From Skeletonema tropicum (lineage: Eukaryota > Bacillariophyta > Thalassiosirophyceae > Thalassiosirales > Thalassiosiraceae), in contig CM074137.1 of NCBI GenBank assembly GCA_037178625.1, positions 2,807,571 to 2,871,570 of the forward strand: a stretch of DNA of 64,000 bases, given 5' to 3'. Made by a program: the position numbers and the translations under genes. Below are positions 45,509-58,500 of this stretch, one piece after another. The notes below the pieces were generated by a model. It was not told the origin of the DNA, ran no database searches, and saw only the letters and a program-made list of their open reading frames with translations. Each line of letters opens with the position of its first letter. Position 1 is the stretch's first letter.

Positions 45509-46795
45509 GTGGCACCACCTATTTCCTCAATTTGTCTTCGTGCTAGTTGGACTTCGCCCGGCATGTTGAACCGCTACATCAAGATTGCCGATGCTGGTGA
45601 TGAACACGTTGGAAAGGTGGTTTGTGGTAGGGATAGACTGGGTGTTGGTTTTGCGGAGTCACAGCCATACTTCGATTTCAGTGACTTTGACGGAGCAGAA
45701 TATGCCGCCCGGCATGCTGCTGTAAATGCTTGGATTAAGGCTCGTATGCCCGTGGAGGCACGCTCAAATGAGGCTGTATTTTTACTGTTTAAGGCATGCA
45801 TTGCATCGCTTGTGTATCACAAGAAGAAGGGGAACCTTGACTCAATGCATTCAAATTGTCCACTGCGCACAAGCATTTTCTGGATCGAGGATGTTCCATT
45901 CGTTGATTGTGTGACAACAAAGTATCCTTGGAACAAGACAGATGACACGCCAGAGCTTACTGGTATACCTCCAGATGTTGCTTTGTTGGTAAAGGTGCAG
46001 AGCTTGAAGGAAGAGCTAGCCAAGATGAAAGAGGATCTCAAGGAATCATTCAAAGACATCTTAGTAAATCAGCTAGATTCAAGAAATGTTGGAGGAACAA
46101 ACTTTACGCAATCAACCATCATCATGGAGAAGCTGGATGCGCTACTAGAGAAAGCTGGAAACATTTATGAGCGCCCCAGTGGTAGGACCCGCCGTCCCTT
46201 CGACGACGACGACGAGGAAGAAGACAATGATGTTGATGATTTAGTGGTAGAATACGACATTGCAGCAGAGGAACCTACGTTGGATGGTGTGGATAAGGCT
46301 GCGGTCACCCCGTTGGTCAAAGAGGCGCTTGCAAAGAAGCGAAGAGAGGAGATGCTTCAGCAGCGGAAGTGGTCGATGGGGGTGAGTTCTGAAGGCATTT
46401 TGACTCCTCTTCCTCCAGATTTTACTTTTCCCCAGATGAACATGAACGGATTGATCACCAAGTGGTTTCTTGGGGATAAAAAGAACAACATACCACCGTA
46501 TCGACTCCTCCACGCTAACAATAATTTCATCGAACACGTTAAAAATGGAAAGAGGGACATCTCGAAGATGGGTAAAGTAATGGAGAAGGTAAAGCACTTT
46601 GGAATGACAGTGGATGCTTGGCCGTCGGATGGTAAGTGGGATGGTAGCAAGGTGGCGACGCTGTACTCGAAAGTTTGGCCTCTTTTAGATCCGTACCTCG
46701 TAACGCAAGGGAAGCACGGAGCAAAGAGCGCGGCAAAAAGTCGTAGGGAGCAGAACAGTTGGAGAACATGCTACAACAAAATGGTGGATAGATGA
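45509..46795 (+). CDS. Crypton-like recombinase fragment with GCR1_C-like domain (D2)
   Basis: The 428-aa product is identical to that at 40626-41912, including the premature TGA and the open Lys/Arg-rich extension to 46891. Unlike D1, it is preceded by the 45097-45377 segment, so the truncation of the recombinase was already present in the full D unit. Confidence 0.55.
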   Translation: MAPPISSICLRASWTSPGMLNRYIKIADAGDEHVGKVVCGRDRLGVGFAESQPYFDFSDFDGAEYAARHAAVNAWIKARMPVEARSNEAVFLLFKACIASLVYHKKKGNLDSMHSNCPLRTSIFWIEDVPFVDCVTTKYPWNKTDDTPELTGIPPDVALLVKVQSLKEELAKMKEDLKESFKDILVNQLDSRNVGGTNFTQSTIIMEKLDALLEKAGNIYERPSGRTRRPFDDDDEEEDNDVDDLVVEYDIAAEEPTLDGVDKAAVTPLVKEALAKKRREEMLQQRKWSMGVSSEGILTPLPPDFTFPQMNMNGLITKWFLGDKKNNIPPYRLLHANNNFIEHVKNGKRDISKMGKVMEKVKHFGMTVDAWPSDGKWDGSKVATLYSKVWPLLDPYLVTQGKHGAKSAAKSRREQNSWRTCYNKMVDR

Positions 46796-47401
46796 TTGTT
46801 GAAGGGTGGCAAGAAGCGTAAGGCGAAAAAGACAAACAATGCACCGGTAGAACCCCAACAGAAGAAGAGGAAGCAAGAATATTTAGTTTAATATAATATA
46901 TGTGAATTTGTTCGTTCCGTTTGATTTAATATTGATCGATATTGACTTTCATTCCAATCTTTTCCTGCATTATGCGTGTGGGTATTTCAGTAGGGTTATT
47001 GGTGGGAGCCCTTTTCCTGCATTATGTTGTGTGGGTTTTTCAGTAGGGTTCGTGGTGGGTTGGGCTCCCTCCTGGTTTTGTCTCCCCTTTTTGAAGATGT
47101 CTGTACTTCACCCGTCAAGGTCCCTTTTGTCCCCTTATTCTCATGAAACAATACATATTCCCGTTTCTGCCCAAACTTGTCCCGTTTCTGCCCAAACTTG
47201 TCCCGTTTCTGCCCAAACTTGTCCCAGGTTGATATCTCATGCACGCTCATGATGATTTAATAGGTTGAAGATCCAAGCGACGCATTCTTTCGCAGTCCAT
47301 GGCAGGTAGTCGCTCGATTTATTGGCCTGTAGAAGTAATTGGGCGTCATAATAGTACTGGAAATCACGTGTGGTGTGGGTGGCACGTCGGCAGGGTGTGA
47401 C

Positions 47402-48808
47402 ATGCCGCCGAGACCTAGCGACAAAAGGAGCTTGTATGGCAGGATGGCAGGAGATAATATATCTACAATGGACGTTGATGGACACTATATCTTTGATTTG
47501 CCTCTCTACAGTAATCTAGCATTCAGCTTAACGGTTGAAAGGGCGAAATATTTGGAGACGGAGCGTGTAGATGCTAATTCGGTTGCACAGTCCATCGTCA
47601 AAAGTGTCGAAAACTACGACTCCGCCAATAGGTAGGCTTGCTGAATTCAACTTGAACCGAGTTGCTGTTGCAAGAGGTGGGGAGCACAATCAGGCCCGTT
47701 ATGATGAGGGAACTTGGGATTCATACTTCCAAGCCCCCGATTTCGACTGGAATATCATCAAGCAGACTGAGCGTCAGTGTATGCTCGTGTTCTGTGACCT
47801 ATTCTCTACCGGCTATGCCCATTCTGCTCACTTGCCGTCTTCTATCTATTTGGTGGTCTCCGCCGTGACAATGTTAGTGCTCTCAAAGCGCCCTACATCT
47901 TCCCCCACTTGAGAAATATGAAAAATGAAAGTGTTGCAACTAGAATGACAAAAATTCTCCGCAATAATATTGAGCACGAGCTCCGTCGGAAAACGTTGTT
48001 CACGTCACGATCGATGAGAAAGGGCAGCATGACCGAGTTCCGGTTACACCGCCCGAGATCTATCTTACGAGGAGGAACTTGCTCGCAGTGGGCATACAAT
48101 TCTACCCGCCAACACCTTTGGAGAAGACAATGCTTCTATGGGCATCAGAAGAGCATCCCACCAAGAAGCAGAAGGCCACGGCAAGTACCCCTCCAGAATC
48201 AGAGACAGCCAATGCAGGTACCACCTAACAATCAGCCTACAATACCGTTGTGGCTAATGCCATCAAATCTACAGGGAACAATAAGACTGGTGGTGTTACT
48301 GTCCTGACTGAGTTGGAGAGGTTTGTGGAAGTTGGCACCATTAGTAAAAAAACAAAAGGATTTTCTTAGTGCCGGCAGTGTGGGGCTTGTTTCAAAGTCC
48401 ATCCTCAATGATATATGAAGAATGATTTGATTATTGGACTCCCTGATTATAATTCCCTGGGGTCTGAAGGGGCTAGGTATTGCAGGGGAGTGACTGCTAC
48501 TGCCATGGTCATCACTGCCGAGCAGTGGAAGGAGTTGTGCAATTTGGAGCCGACCGATCTCGATAATGATATCAATCGCAGGTTGTCGACCTTGAAGTGC
48601 AAGCACAGCTTCATCAAAGCGACAAAAGAAGCAAGGCAACATCAAGTATTCACAGTCTTGCCGAGAGAATTCAAAAGTTATGAAGAAACGGAAAGACGAT
48701 GGTATGAGTGATTTAGAGACTAAGAACAAAATTCTTCGTGAGATTGGAATTCAAAGTGGACAGCAATCACTCCGTGATGTATTTTCTCGGAGAAGTTCTA
48801 GTACGTAG
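47402..48808 (+). pseudogene. Decayed reading frame of unit C, array 2 C2
   Basis: Same relic; like C1 it has GGACGTTG and the seven-A run. Confidence 0.6.
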
Positions 48809-50391
48809 TTAATTGTTACTCCTATGTAATAGTTCAAAGTGGACAGCAATCACTCTGTGATATTGCTTGCTGGACCTGGCTGTGGCACGTGTATTATTGC
48901 TCTAGTAATAGGATGGATATCTACGAGTACTTGAATTTACTTTACTTTGACTTCTAAGTACTCCCCCTCCATGCATGCATTCATTTCTATTCATTTCCCA
49001 CTTGGGAAGTTTGGCAATCTCCGCTGCCGAGGGGCCAGTGGAACGGACAGCCTTGGCTTCAGTAACGGCATCATTGAAAGACTTTACACTTCTGAAAATG
49101 CAGCCAATGATGCATGACGAGTGAATATACGAATCATGATTCAGTCATGACCATGGCGCATAAACTAACAAAGTCACCAGAACTGCCAAGAGGAATTACT
49201 TGCAAACTCAACCAGGATGACCAATCACCTAGGCCTCTCCTTGATGCTGCTGCCCAATTTCGATAGCTACATTTCCATCCTCTGCACCCACTACACCACT
49301 TCCAACGACACAAACTGAAAGTAACACTGGTTGATCGCATCCACGATAATCCAAGCGCTTGCAGTCGCCACCTTCCACCTTCCGTATCGAGTCGGATTCT
49401 ACTGGTAATCCTGCAGAACAACGGTATTGTCATGTCGAGAGAGTCCCAATGCAAGTTGACCAATTGTTATTTTGGAAAATATGAATCCCAATTTGTTGCC
49501 CACTAGATAACTAGCCATAATGACTTGGCACTTCCTTCTGCGGTAAGAAGATCAAAGATAAACTAGTCACAGCATTTATTGAATGTCCCAAAACGCTTCC
49601 TTGAGTTCATTGGCGCTTCCACATAATGCAGATCTTTCCATCCTTACTATACAGCCCGTCACGTAAATCGATGCTTGGGATGGCAGTTACGTTATGAGTT
49701 ATGAGGCAAGACGATGATAAAATTGCAGTGTTGATGAGGATGACGGATGTAATGTGTATTTGCCCCGCCCGCCTGGTTCTGGTTGAATCTCCAGCCCTCC
49801 TCCTCCATTGTTGATTCATTCCATCAGCACTCTGTTTTTGAGAGTCATTGCTATCAGCGGCAGAATGAATGTCCACCGTCCACCCTCAGTTGCCTCTCTT
49901 ATGAGACAATGATACAACGTTGTGTGATGCTACATCGCTCGGTGCTCGGTGCCTATGGTACCTGTGCTGCTGTGTTTCCTTAGCCCAGATTTAGGGGACA
50001 ACATGGGCAGTTTTCTGGGCGTTTTTACAAATAGGGGGACAAACTGGCCTTTTTTCTCAATATAAATGTGTTTTAGTTTGGATGATCACGCGCAATTTGT
50101 TAGGCTCGCGTTTCTATGCCAGCGCAGTTTTGGTTTTGAGTTCAACTTTGTCCCCTGATTTTCTACGCACTCGTGTACGAGTTCCAAACGTAACGTGCAT
50201 GCTAAATGCCAAAACACCTCCCCTTCTTATCCTTCCTCTCCCCCGCCGCAGCGCCGCAGCAGAACAAAAAACAGTGAGAGAATAAGTAGACCAAGCCGTC
50301 AGCCGCCGCATTAGAAATTACACTCCCCAGCCATCATGCCTACTACTGCTAGTAAAAGGGGGGCGCCACACATTGTGCAACAGGGTGCATT

Positions 50392-51678
50392 GTGGCACCA
50401 CCTATTTCCTCAATTTGTCTTCGTGCTAGTTGGACTTCGCCCGGCATGTTGAACCGCTACATCAAGATTGCCGATGCTGGTGATGAACACGTTGGAAAGG
50501 TGGTTTGTGGTAGGGATAGACTGGGTGTTGGTTTTGCGGAGTCACAGCCATACTTCGATTTCAGTGACTTTGACGGAGCAGAATATGCCGCCCGGCATGC
50601 TGCTGTAAATGCTTGGATTAAGGCTCGTATGCCCGTGGAGGCACGCTCAAATGAGGCTGTATTTTTACTGTTTAAGGCATGCATTGCATCGCTTGTGTAT
50701 CACAAGAAGAAGGGGAACCTTGACTCAATGCATTCAAATTGTCCACTGCGCACAAGCATTTTCTGGATCGAGGATGTTCCATTCGTTGATTGTGTGACAA
50801 CAAAGTATCCTTGGAACAAGACAGATGACACGCCAGAGCTTACTGGTATACCTCCAGATGTTGCTTTGTTGGTAAAGGTGCAGAGCTTGAAGGAAGAGCT
50901 AGCCAAGATGAAAGAGGATCTCAAGGAATCATTCAAAGACATCTTAGTAAATCAGCTAGATTCAAGAAATGTTGGAGGAACAAACTTTACGCAATCAACC
51001 ATCATCATGGAGAAGCTGGATGCGCTACTAGAGAAAGCTGGAAACATTTATGAGCGCCCCAGTGGTAGGACCCGCCGTCCCTTCGACGACGACGACGAGG
51101 AAGAAGACAATGATGTTGATGATTTAGTGGTAGAATACGACATTGCAGCAGAGGAACCTACGTTGGATGGTGTGGATAAGGCTGCGGTCACCCCGTTGGT
51201 CAAAGAGGCGCTTGCAAAGAAGCGAAGAGAGGAGATGCTTCAGCAGCGGAAGTGGTCGATGGGGGTGAGTTCTGAAGGCATTTTGACTCCTCTTCCTCCA
51301 GATTTTACTTTTCCCCAGATGAACATGAACGGATTGATCACCAAGTGGTTTCTTGGGGATAAAAAGAACAACATACCACCGTATCGACTCCTCCACGCTA
51401 ACAATAATTTCATCGAACACGTTAAAAATGGAAAGAGGGACATCTCGAAGATGGGTAAAGTAATGGAGAAGGTAAAGCACTTTGGAATGACAGTGGATGC
51501 TTGGCCGTCGGATGGTAAGTGGGATGGTAGCAAGGTGGCGACGCTGTACTCGAAAGTTTGGCCTCTTTTAGATCCGTACCTCGTAACGCAAGGGAAGCAC
51601 GGAGCAAAGAGCGCGGCAAAAAGTCGTAGGGAGCAGAACAGTTGGAGAACATGCTACAACAAAATGGTGGATAGATGA
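50392..51678 (+). CDS. Crypton-like recombinase fragment with GCR1_C-like domain (D3)
   Basis: Third identical copy of the 428-aa ORF. The TGA and the open extension to 51774 are again preserved. Confidence 0.55.
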   Translation: MAPPISSICLRASWTSPGMLNRYIKIADAGDEHVGKVVCGRDRLGVGFAESQPYFDFSDFDGAEYAARHAAVNAWIKARMPVEARSNEAVFLLFKACIASLVYHKKKGNLDSMHSNCPLRTSIFWIEDVPFVDCVTTKYPWNKTDDTPELTGIPPDVALLVKVQSLKEELAKMKEDLKESFKDILVNQLDSRNVGGTNFTQSTIIMEKLDALLEKAGNIYERPSGRTRRPFDDDDEEEDNDVDDLVVEYDIAAEEPTLDGVDKAAVTPLVKEALAKKRREEMLQQRKWSMGVSSEGILTPLPPDFTFPQMNMNGLITKWFLGDKKNNIPPYRLLHANNNFIEHVKNGKRDISKMGKVMEKVKHFGMTVDAWPSDGKWDGSKVATLYSKVWPLLDPYLVTQGKHGAKSAAKSRREQNSWRTCYNKMVDR

Positions 51679-52284
51679 TTGTTGAAGGGTGGCAAGAAGC
51701 GTAAGGCGAAAAAGACAAACAATGCACCGGTAGAACCCCAACAGAAGAAGAGGAAGCAAGAATATTTAGTTTAATATAATATATGTGAATTTGTTCGTTC
51801 CGTTTGATTTAATATTGATCGATATTGACTTTCATTCCAATCTTTTCCTGCATTATGCGTGTGGGTATTTCAGTAGGGTTATTGGTGGGAGCCCTTTTCC
51901 TGCATTATGTTGTGTGGGTTTTTCAGTAGGGTTCGTGGTGGGTTGGGCTCCCTCCTGGTTTTGTCTCCCCTTTTTGAAGATGTCTGTACTTCACCCGTCA
52001 AGGTCCCTTTTGTCCCCTTATTCTCATGAAACAATACATATTCCCGTTTCTGCCCAAACTTGTCCCGTTTCTGCCCAAACTTGTCCCGTTTCTGCCCAAA
52101 CTTGTCCCAGGTTGATATCTCATGCACGCTCATGATGATTTAATAGGTTGAAGATCCAAGCGACGCATTCTTTCGCAGTCCATGGCAGGTAGTCGCTCGA
52201 TTTATTGGCCTGTAGAAGTAATTGGGCGTCATAATAGTACTGGAAATCACGTGTGGTGTGGGTGGCACGTCGGCAGGGTGTGAC

Positions 52285-53688
52285 ATGCCGCCGAGACCTA
52301 GCGACAAAAGGAGCTTGTATGGCAGGATGGCAGGAGATAATATATCTACAATGGTTGATGGACACTATATCTTTGATTTGCCTCTCTACAGTAATCTAGC
52401 ATTCAGCTTAACGGTTGAAAGGGCGAAATATTTGGAGACGGAGCGTGTAGATGCTAATTCGGTTGCACAGTCCATCGTCAAAAGTGTCGAAAACTACGAC
52501 TCCGCCAATAGGTAGGCTTGCTGAATTCAACTTGAACCGAGTTGCTGTTGCAAGAGGTGGGGAGCACAATCAGGCCCGTTATGATGAGGGAACTTGGGAT
52601 TCATACTTCCAAGCCCCCGATTTCGACTGGAATATCATCAAGCAGACTGAGCGTCAGTGTATGCTCGTGTTCTGTGACCTATTCTCTACCGGCTATGCCC
52701 ATTCTGCTCACTTGCCGTCTTCTATCTATTTGGTGGTCTCCGCCGTGACAATGTTAGTGCTCTCAAAGCGCCCTACATCTTCCCCCACTTGAGAAATATG
52801 AAAAATGAAAGTGTTGCAACTAGAATGACAAAAATTCTCCGCAATAATATTGAGCACGAGCTCCGTCGGAAAACGTTGTTCACGTCACGATCGATGAGAA
52901 AGGGCAGCATGACCGAGTTCCGGTTACACCGCCCGAGATCTATCTTACGAGGAGGAACTTGCTCGCAGTGGGCATACAATTCTACCCGCCAACACCTTTG
53001 GAGAAGACAATGCTTCTATGGGCATCAGAAGAGCATCCCACCAAGAAGCAGAAGGCCACGGCAAGTACCCCTCCAGAATCAGAGACAGCCAATGCAGGTA
53101 CCACCTAACAATCAGCCTACAATACCGTTGTGGCTAATGCCATCAAATCTACAGGGAACAATAAGACTGGTGGTGTTACTGTCCTGACTGAGTTGGAGAG
53201 GTTTGTGGAAGTTGGCACCATTAGTAAAAAAACAAAAGGATTTTCTTAGTGCCGGCAGTGTGGGGCTTGTTTCAAAGTCCATCCTCAATGATATATGAAG
53301 AATGATTTGATTATTGGACTCCCTGATTATAATTCCCTGGGGTCTGAAGGGGCTAGGTATTGCAGGGGAGTGACTGCTACTGCCATGGTCATCACTGCCG
53401 AGCAGTGGAAGGAGTTGTGCAATTTGGAGCCGACCGATCTCGATAATGATATCAATCGCAGGTTGTCGACCTTGAAGTGCAAGCACAGCTTCATCAAAGC
53501 GACAAAAGAAGCAAGGCAACATCAAGTATTCACAGTCTTGCCGAGAGAATTCAAAAGTTATGAAGAAACGGAAAGACGATGGTATGAGTGATTTAGAGAC
53601 TAAGAACAAAATTCTTCGTGAGATTGGAATTCAAAGTGGACAGCAATCACTCCGTGATGTATTTTCTCGGAGAAGTTCTAGTACGTAG
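52285..53688 (+). pseudogene. Decayed reading frame of unit C, array 2 C3
   Basis: Same relic. It mixes features: the GAC deletion of array 1 units 2-4 with the seven-A run of array 2, suggesting exchange between arrays or units. Confidence 0.6.
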
Positions 53689-55147
53689 TTAATTGTTACT
53701 CCTATGTAATAGTTCAAAGTGGACAGCAATCACTCTGTGATATTGCTTGCTGGACCTGGCTGTGGCACGTGTATTATTGCTCTAGTAATAGGATGGATAT
53801 CTACGAGTACTTGAATTTACTTTACTTTGACTTCTAAGTACTCCCCCTCCATGCATGCATTCATTTCTATTCATTTCCCACTTGGGAAGTTTGGCAATCT
53901 CCGCTGCCGAGGGGCCAGTGGAACGGACAGCCTTGGCTTCAGTAACGGCATCATTGAAAGACTTTACACTTCTGAAAATGCAGCCAATGATGCATGACGA
54001 GTGAATATACGAATCATGATTCAGTCATGACCATGGCGCATAAACTAACAAAGTCACCAGAACTGCCAAGAGGAATTACTTGCAAACTCAACCAGGATGA
54101 CCAATCACCTAGGCCTCTCCTTGATGCTGCTGCCCAATTTCGATAGCTACATTTCCATCCTCTGCACCCACTACACCACTTCCAACGACACAAACTGAAA
54201 GTAACACTGGTTGATCGCATCCACGATAATCCAAGCGCTTGCAGTCGCCACCTTCCACCTTCCGTATCGAGTCGGATTCTACTGGTAATCCTGCAGAACA
54301 ACGGTATTGTCATGTCGAGAGAGTCCCAATGCAAGTTGACCAATTGTTATTTTGGAAAATATGAATCCCAATTTGTTGCCCACTAGATAACTAGCCATAA
54401 TGACTTGGCACTTCCTTCTGCGGTAAGAAGATCAAAGATAAACTAGTCACAGCATTTATTGAATGTCCCAAAACGCTTCCTTGAGTTCATTGGCGCTTCC
54501 ACATAATGCAGATCTTTCCATCCTTACTATACAGCCCGTCACGTAAATCGATGCTTGGGATGGCAGTTACGTTATGAGTTATGAGGCAAGACGATGATAA
54601 AATTGCAGTGTTGATGAGGATGACGGATGTAATGTGTATTTGCCCCGCCCGCCTGGTTCTGGTTGAATCTCCAGCCCTCCTCCTCCATTGTTGATTCATT
54701 CCATCAGCACTCTGTTTTTGAGAGTCATTGCTATCAGCGGCAGAATGAATGTCCACCGTCCACCCTCAGTTGCCTCTCTTATGAGACAATGATACAACGT
54801 TGTGTGATGCTACATCGCTCGGTGCTCGGTGCCTATGGTACCTGTGCTGCTGTGTTTCCATATTCCCGTTTCTGCCCAAACTTGTCCCGTTTCTGCCCAA
54901 ACTTGTCCCGTTTCTGCCCAAACTTGTCCCAGGTTGATATCTCATGCACGCTCATGATGATTTAATAGGTTGAAGATCCAAGCGACGCATTCTTTCGCAG
55001 TCCATGGCAGGTAGTCGCTCGATTTATTGGCCTGTAGAAGTAATTGGGCGTCATAATAGTACTGGAAATCACGTGTGGTGTGGGTGGCACGTCGGCAGGG
55101 TGTGACATGCCGCCGAGACCTAGCGACAAAAGGAGCTTGTATGGCAG

Positions 55148-55152
55148 GATGG
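55148..55152. repeat. Target site duplication, left
   Basis: GATGG directly precedes the left LTR and recurs at 62206-62210 after the right LTR. Uninterrupted C units have it once, which proves the insertion site. Confidence 0.9.
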
Positions 55153-55446
55153 TGTAAAAGGTGCAACGCTGTAAGTATAGGAAGATATTGACGCAGACAA
55201 TGAAGAGTATCCGGCGTCCCGAATGCTCTGTGTAGCGTTGACTTCGTAGTAACAGAGACAATATTATTTTATTGTGAGAGCTTTGATTTGCACTTGACAA
55301 TTTAGCAAAGTGCAACTCAACGCATAAGATAGCGCAGCTCTTGCGTTAGATGATGTGAGTGAGAACCATATACGGAAACTCACTCAATTGACAGAAACAT
55401 GTAAACCTAAAATAGGAAGGCGAGTCACAACTAGGCAACCTCAACA
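55153..55446 (-). repeat. 3' LTR, 294 bp
   Basis: In element orientation it begins TGTTGAGG and ends TTTTACA. It matches the 5' LTR at 61912-62205 except at 55159 (A here, T there). Confidence 0.92.
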
Positions 55447-55456
55447 CTCCTTCTCG
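55447..55456 (-). promoter_or_regulatory. Polypurine tract
   Basis: On the minus strand CGAGAAGGAG ends directly at the 3' LTR, the normal place for plus-strand DNA priming. Confidence 0.65.
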
Positions 55457-55514
55457 AATCAGTGAGCATCGAACCATGCCACTGACTCGCAACAATAATA
55501 AACATCAAAGGGTG

Positions 55515-58500
55515 TCACCACCCACACAATTTGTAGCGAAGATACTCAAAGGGAACCCTCGTAAGACCTTTTGTAAAGATATCACCAATCTGCTCTTTCG
55601 TATCAATCTTGACCAACTGAATCCCACGCTTCACAATTTCTTCGCGGAACCAAACCGTCTCCAAGTGAAAGAACTTCGACCGAGGTGTGTATTCAGGAGG
55701 AATAAGCTTGGCAAAGATCAGCGCCGAGCTATTGTCCTCGTGGACAGTAACATTCATCTTTGTAGTAGCAGAATCCAACTCGTAATATTCAGCCAGATGT
55801 GAAGCCAAATCCATGATAGGGAACAGCTCGCGACAACAGTGAGCCAAAGCAGAAATCTCAGCTTCCATTGTAGACAAAGCAGTCTTAGTTTGGAGTGAAG
55901 ACTTCCACAGTACAGGACAGTTTGCGACTGTAATAACAAAACCAGTTCTGCTCTTGACACAAGCAGGATCATCCGGACGCTCAACACCATACATACCAGC
56001 AAAATCAGCATCAGGATAGGCATTGATTTCCAAAACATTTGCAGTAGGTTCAAGAATCAAACCTTTGTTTCTTGTCTTGCGAAGATAGCGACCAATCTGC
56101 TTGAGAGCCAGTTCATGAGAACGCTTAGGGCAGAACATGTACCTAGCGCAACAGTTCACGGCATAGGCAATTTCAGGACGTGTGTGGCCAGAAAGATAGA
56201 GCAATTGACCAACGACAGCAGCCACATTAAAATGTTCAATGCAAGGATCACCGTCAGCATCTTTCGGCAGTGGCTTGGTACCAGCGGGGACAGACTTGTT
56301 ACCTTCAGGACCACCATCCAAACCAAGATTAGTGATGATGCGATCAATGAGACCAGTCTGAGTAAGTTCCAACTTGGTAGCACGGCCATCAGCATCTTTC
56401 TCGAGCACTTGAATATCAACGCCAAGAAAGCCAGCTGCATCGGATTCCTTTTCCAAAAGAAGACCACTCTCGCGAAGTTGTACCATAACACTTGTAATAT
56501 CAGCGTCATCCTTAGCCCAAAAGAGGATATCATCAACGTAAGCGACAGCAATAACTTTCTTCCCAATAAATAGGCAACTATCAAACTTGCTTTGCTCCAA
56601 GCCAACGTCTTGCATTTTCTCGGTAAGATACTTCCAAAAGCAACGTGGCGCCTGCTTCAAACCGTAGACACTTTGTTTCAACTTCAAGACTTTACCAGGC
56701 TGTTCAAATCCTTTAGGCATAGCGACATAAGCACGTTCATTTTCAGGAAGAGTTCCGTGTAAGAAAGCCGCTTGAACATCCGCAGCAGCACTCTTCAAAC
56801 CAAGCTGACATTGTAGAATAAACATCATACGAACTGTAGTCCACTTGCATACCGGGGCCCACGTCTCATTGTAATCAACTCCAGCAACTTGTCGATCACC
56901 TCTGACAGTAAAGCGCCCTTTGTACTTGCGAATAGTCCCGTCGGGCAGACGCTTGCGCTTAAACACCCAAAGACTAGGCAAGATACGCTGACCTTTAGGC
57001 ACTTCAGACACATCAACAACTTCCCAAGAACCCATAGACTCAAGTGTAGCAATCTCAGACTTAGCCGCTTCCCAATATTGTTCAGCTTCAGGACCACGCA
57101 TAGCTTCATCCCAGCCAGGATTGTCTTCAGCAGAGATTCCAGTCTTAGCATTCAAGAACCAAGGAGATACATGCTCGCAAAGAACGCCAGAGATAGAACC
57201 ATCATAGGAGCAGTCATTAGCAGAGAGTTGGATATGCTGTGACAAAGGTGAGCCCATCAACTCTTCGATATTATCAAAGGTGGTAGTCATAGCACGCAGA
57301 GATCTCTCTTCAATTTCTTCAAGCATAAGAGCCTTTTGTTTCTTTGTATAACGAGGCATGCCATTCTTGCGGGAATACGAGACAGCATCAACCGGAGGTT
57401 GTGTATTAAGAGAGCAAGAGAACTGATTGCAGAAAGCAGCCATATCTGGACGTGACGACCTCTTCAACAACTTCTGTTCTGAATCTGACAACTGAGCGAC
57501 TTGCGTAGGACCAAATGCAAGCGCAGAATGTAGAGTAGCAGCAGTAACAAGCGCAGTGCGTTTCCAACTAGTAGACTTGCGATTTCTCCTCAAGCGATCC
57601 TTCCAAGTAGAAACAGAATCATCCAAGACATCCGTCTCCTTCTGATCGGAAATTTCATTCTCCTCCTGGGTCGATTCATCCACATCAGAGTAATCAACAC
57701 AAGCAGAGTCATCGACATCAACTGCTTCAACTTCTCCTTCTTGCTCGATGGACGAATCGATAGCAGTAGGATGCTCATTGATAGTAACTTTGCGATCGGG
57801 AACAGTAACTGGAGACTTGAATACTTCTTCAGACTTGAGCCTAAGCTCCTTGCCACGAGCAACCTGCTCTTGCAAGCGGTCCTCACGCTCTCGAGCTTCT
57901 TCTTCAGTAAGCCAAGGAAGATCAAGCGGAGGGGGTGTGTAGGACAATTCACCATCAACAAACTCAGGATAGATATAAAGATCATGTTCATCACTTTCAA
58001 AAAGGGAACCCCACTTCTGTTGAATAGTATCAGCGAGGTCCTCAGCAGAATCACCAACAAGGCCCGAGACAGTTTCGAATTTATCGTCGTAGACGCAATG
58101 GTATTGAGGGGAGATGTAATTTGAATCAAGATGACGTACCAGACCAACTTGGGTAGAGTGGTCGGGAGAAAATCCAAGAAATTGGCCAACCCTAGCCCTA
58201 CGGCTAAACTTTGGGAGCTTCTTGCCATCCTGAAGCGCAGCATCAAGAACATAGGTAGGAGCACCGAAGACATGTGCACGAAGTAAATCACGATGATCGG
58301 AGACAACGTTGGTGAGGATCTCTAGCGGAGAAAAACCATGAGACATAGACGGTGTGCGGTTGAAAAGGAACTCGGCGTAGGCAAGAGCCTGCGGCCAAAG
58401 TGAAGGAGAGTCAGCGTTGTGAGTAGACCATCTCATAGCAACATGCAAAAGAAAAGTTCTGCACATCCAGAATAAGGTCTGAACACTTCGCTCAGCAGCG

